A stretch of 5,128 bases of DNA from Calditrichia bacterium (lineage in GTDB: Bacteria > Calditrichota > Calditrichia > RBG-13-44-9 > J042), in the NCBI GenBank assembly GCA_030430345.1, contig JAUIFT010000275.1:1-5128 (forward strand). The letters run 5' to 3'. The notes under the pieces are model-generated. The model made no database searches. It was not told the DNA's origin and was given only the letters and a program-made list of their open reading frames with translations. The translations under genes and the position numbers were made by a program. Shown one piece after another: positions 4,530 to 5,128 of the stretch (its first letter is position 1; every line of letters begins with the position of its first letter).

Positions 4530-5128
4530 ATGAAAAAGCTGTTGAGACTTTTTATCCTGGCAATTGCAATTCTATTCGTATGCCTTCTTGCCTTCACTTA
4601 CTTACCGATTCCTGGTCTGGCGGCTGCGGATTCCGAAAATAATATTTTTGAAGAACGGGCTGATCAGTTCTTTTCCCTGATCGCCAGCAGCAATGGCTTG
4701 CAGCGACCTTTTCCGGAAATGAAGATGCGCGCTGATAATCCGGATACCCCGGAAAAGATTGAACTGGGAAAGCTACTGTATTTTGATCCGTTACTGTCAG
4801 GTAAAAACGATATTTCCTGCGCCCATTGCCATCATCCCGATCTTGGTTTTTCCGATAACCGCGCCATCTCCATGGGGAAAGATGCCAGTGGTTTAGGTCG
4901 GGACCGTAAGGGCGGCGCGGTGCTGCGCCGCGGCTCTCCAACTGTTTGGAACAGTGCCTTCAATCACCTCCAGTTTTGGGATGGCCGGGCAGCAGATCTG
5001 GAAGAGCAGGCCGGAAAGCCGATTCAGGATAAGAAAGAGATGGATCAGGATCCGGTGGCATTGCTGGAGGAATTAAAAGCGATTCCTGCTTATGTTGAGT
5101 TATTCAAGGAAGCATTTCATTCTTCCGA
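4530..5128 (+). CDS. Diheme cytochrome c peroxidase (CcpA/MauG family), 3' end outside window
   Basis: The 199 visible codons form the N-terminal heme domain. These periplasmic enzymes normally reduce hydrogen peroxide with electrons from small c-type cytochromes; some family members (MauG) instead modify protein partners. An N-terminal hydrophobic segment (about 7-24), probably cleaved near A-A-A-D (31-34), exports the protein. [12 protein letters not shown] (79-90) leads to the heme-binding site C97-A-H-C100-H101, where His101 is the proximal ligand. Then follow [13 protein letters not shown] (133-141), F-W-D-G-R-A (149-154) and Q160 plus E170-M171, spaced like the Gln and Glu conserved around the peroxidatic heme. 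The second heme site should lie beyond the window. The start is supported by GGGAG (4520-4524) five bases upstream. The gene stands behind a terminator and is probably a separate unit. Peroxidase versus MauG-like activity cannot be settled from this half. Confidence 0.93.
   Translation, partial: MKKLLRLFILAIAILFVCLLAFTYLPIPGLAAADSENNIFEERADQFFSLIASSNGLQRPFPEMKMRADNPDTPEKIELGKLLYFDPLLSGKNDISCAHCHHPDLGFSDNRAISMGKDASGLGRDRKGGAVLRRGSPTVWNSAFNHLQFWDGRAADLEEQAGKPIQDKKEMDQDPVALLEELKAIPAYVELFKEAFHSS

Noticed and set aside
4594..4941. 115-residue minus-strand frame
   Set aside because: It lies wholly opposite the clearly recognisable cytochrome c peroxidase reading frame with its heme motif.

Overview
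The window is ordinary-looking bacterial DNA with moderate base composition. The genes are compact, and most have a strong GAGGAG/AGGAG ribosome binding site. The proteins (ECF sigma with zinc-binding anti-sigma, BTRD-type secreted repeats, signal peptides ending ...A-Q or ...G-Q, MauG/CcpA-type diheme peroxidase) and the dispersed heptamer repeats fit a Gram-negative of the FCB group (for example Calditrichota or a relative). Strong Shine-Dalgarno sites argue against typical Bacteroidia. This placement is inference; no rRNA or marker gene is present.

Layout. Positions 1-839 (minus) hold the 5' part of a secreted protein built of exact 50-residue BTRD1-like repeats; its 3' end lies outside the window. 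A gap (840-1000) holds its likely promoter and a perfect hairpin. Positions 1001-2091 (minus) carry an ECF sigma factor and its membrane anti-sigma factor, overlapping by one base (TAATG). A 305-base divergent control region follows (2092-2396). On the plus strand, a small three-helix membrane protein (2397-2741) and a 508-residue exported protein with about ten 34-35-residue SSSSE repeats (2761-4287) form a second operon, closed by a good intrinsic terminator (4318-4356). A short MITE-like element (4413-4504) precedes a diheme cytochrome c peroxidase gene cut by the window end (4530-5128).

The most informative observation is in the divergent region. The same two-block motif, CTGCAACATTC then 12 bases then TGTCTG, occurs once on each strand, pointing outward toward the sigma gene and toward the membrane-protein gene. 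The blocks are identical while the spacers are unrelated. This is what a pair of promoters read by one ECF sigma factor looks like (GCAAC-type -35, GTC-type -10). I infer that the sigma factor drives its own operon and the divergent operon, so that sigma, anti-sigma, the membrane protein and the exported SSSSE-repeat protein form one regulated envelope module. Between the two promoters sits an inverted array of 7-base units (GGAATNN ... ATTCCNN) that can fold into two mutually exclusive 13-bp hairpins.
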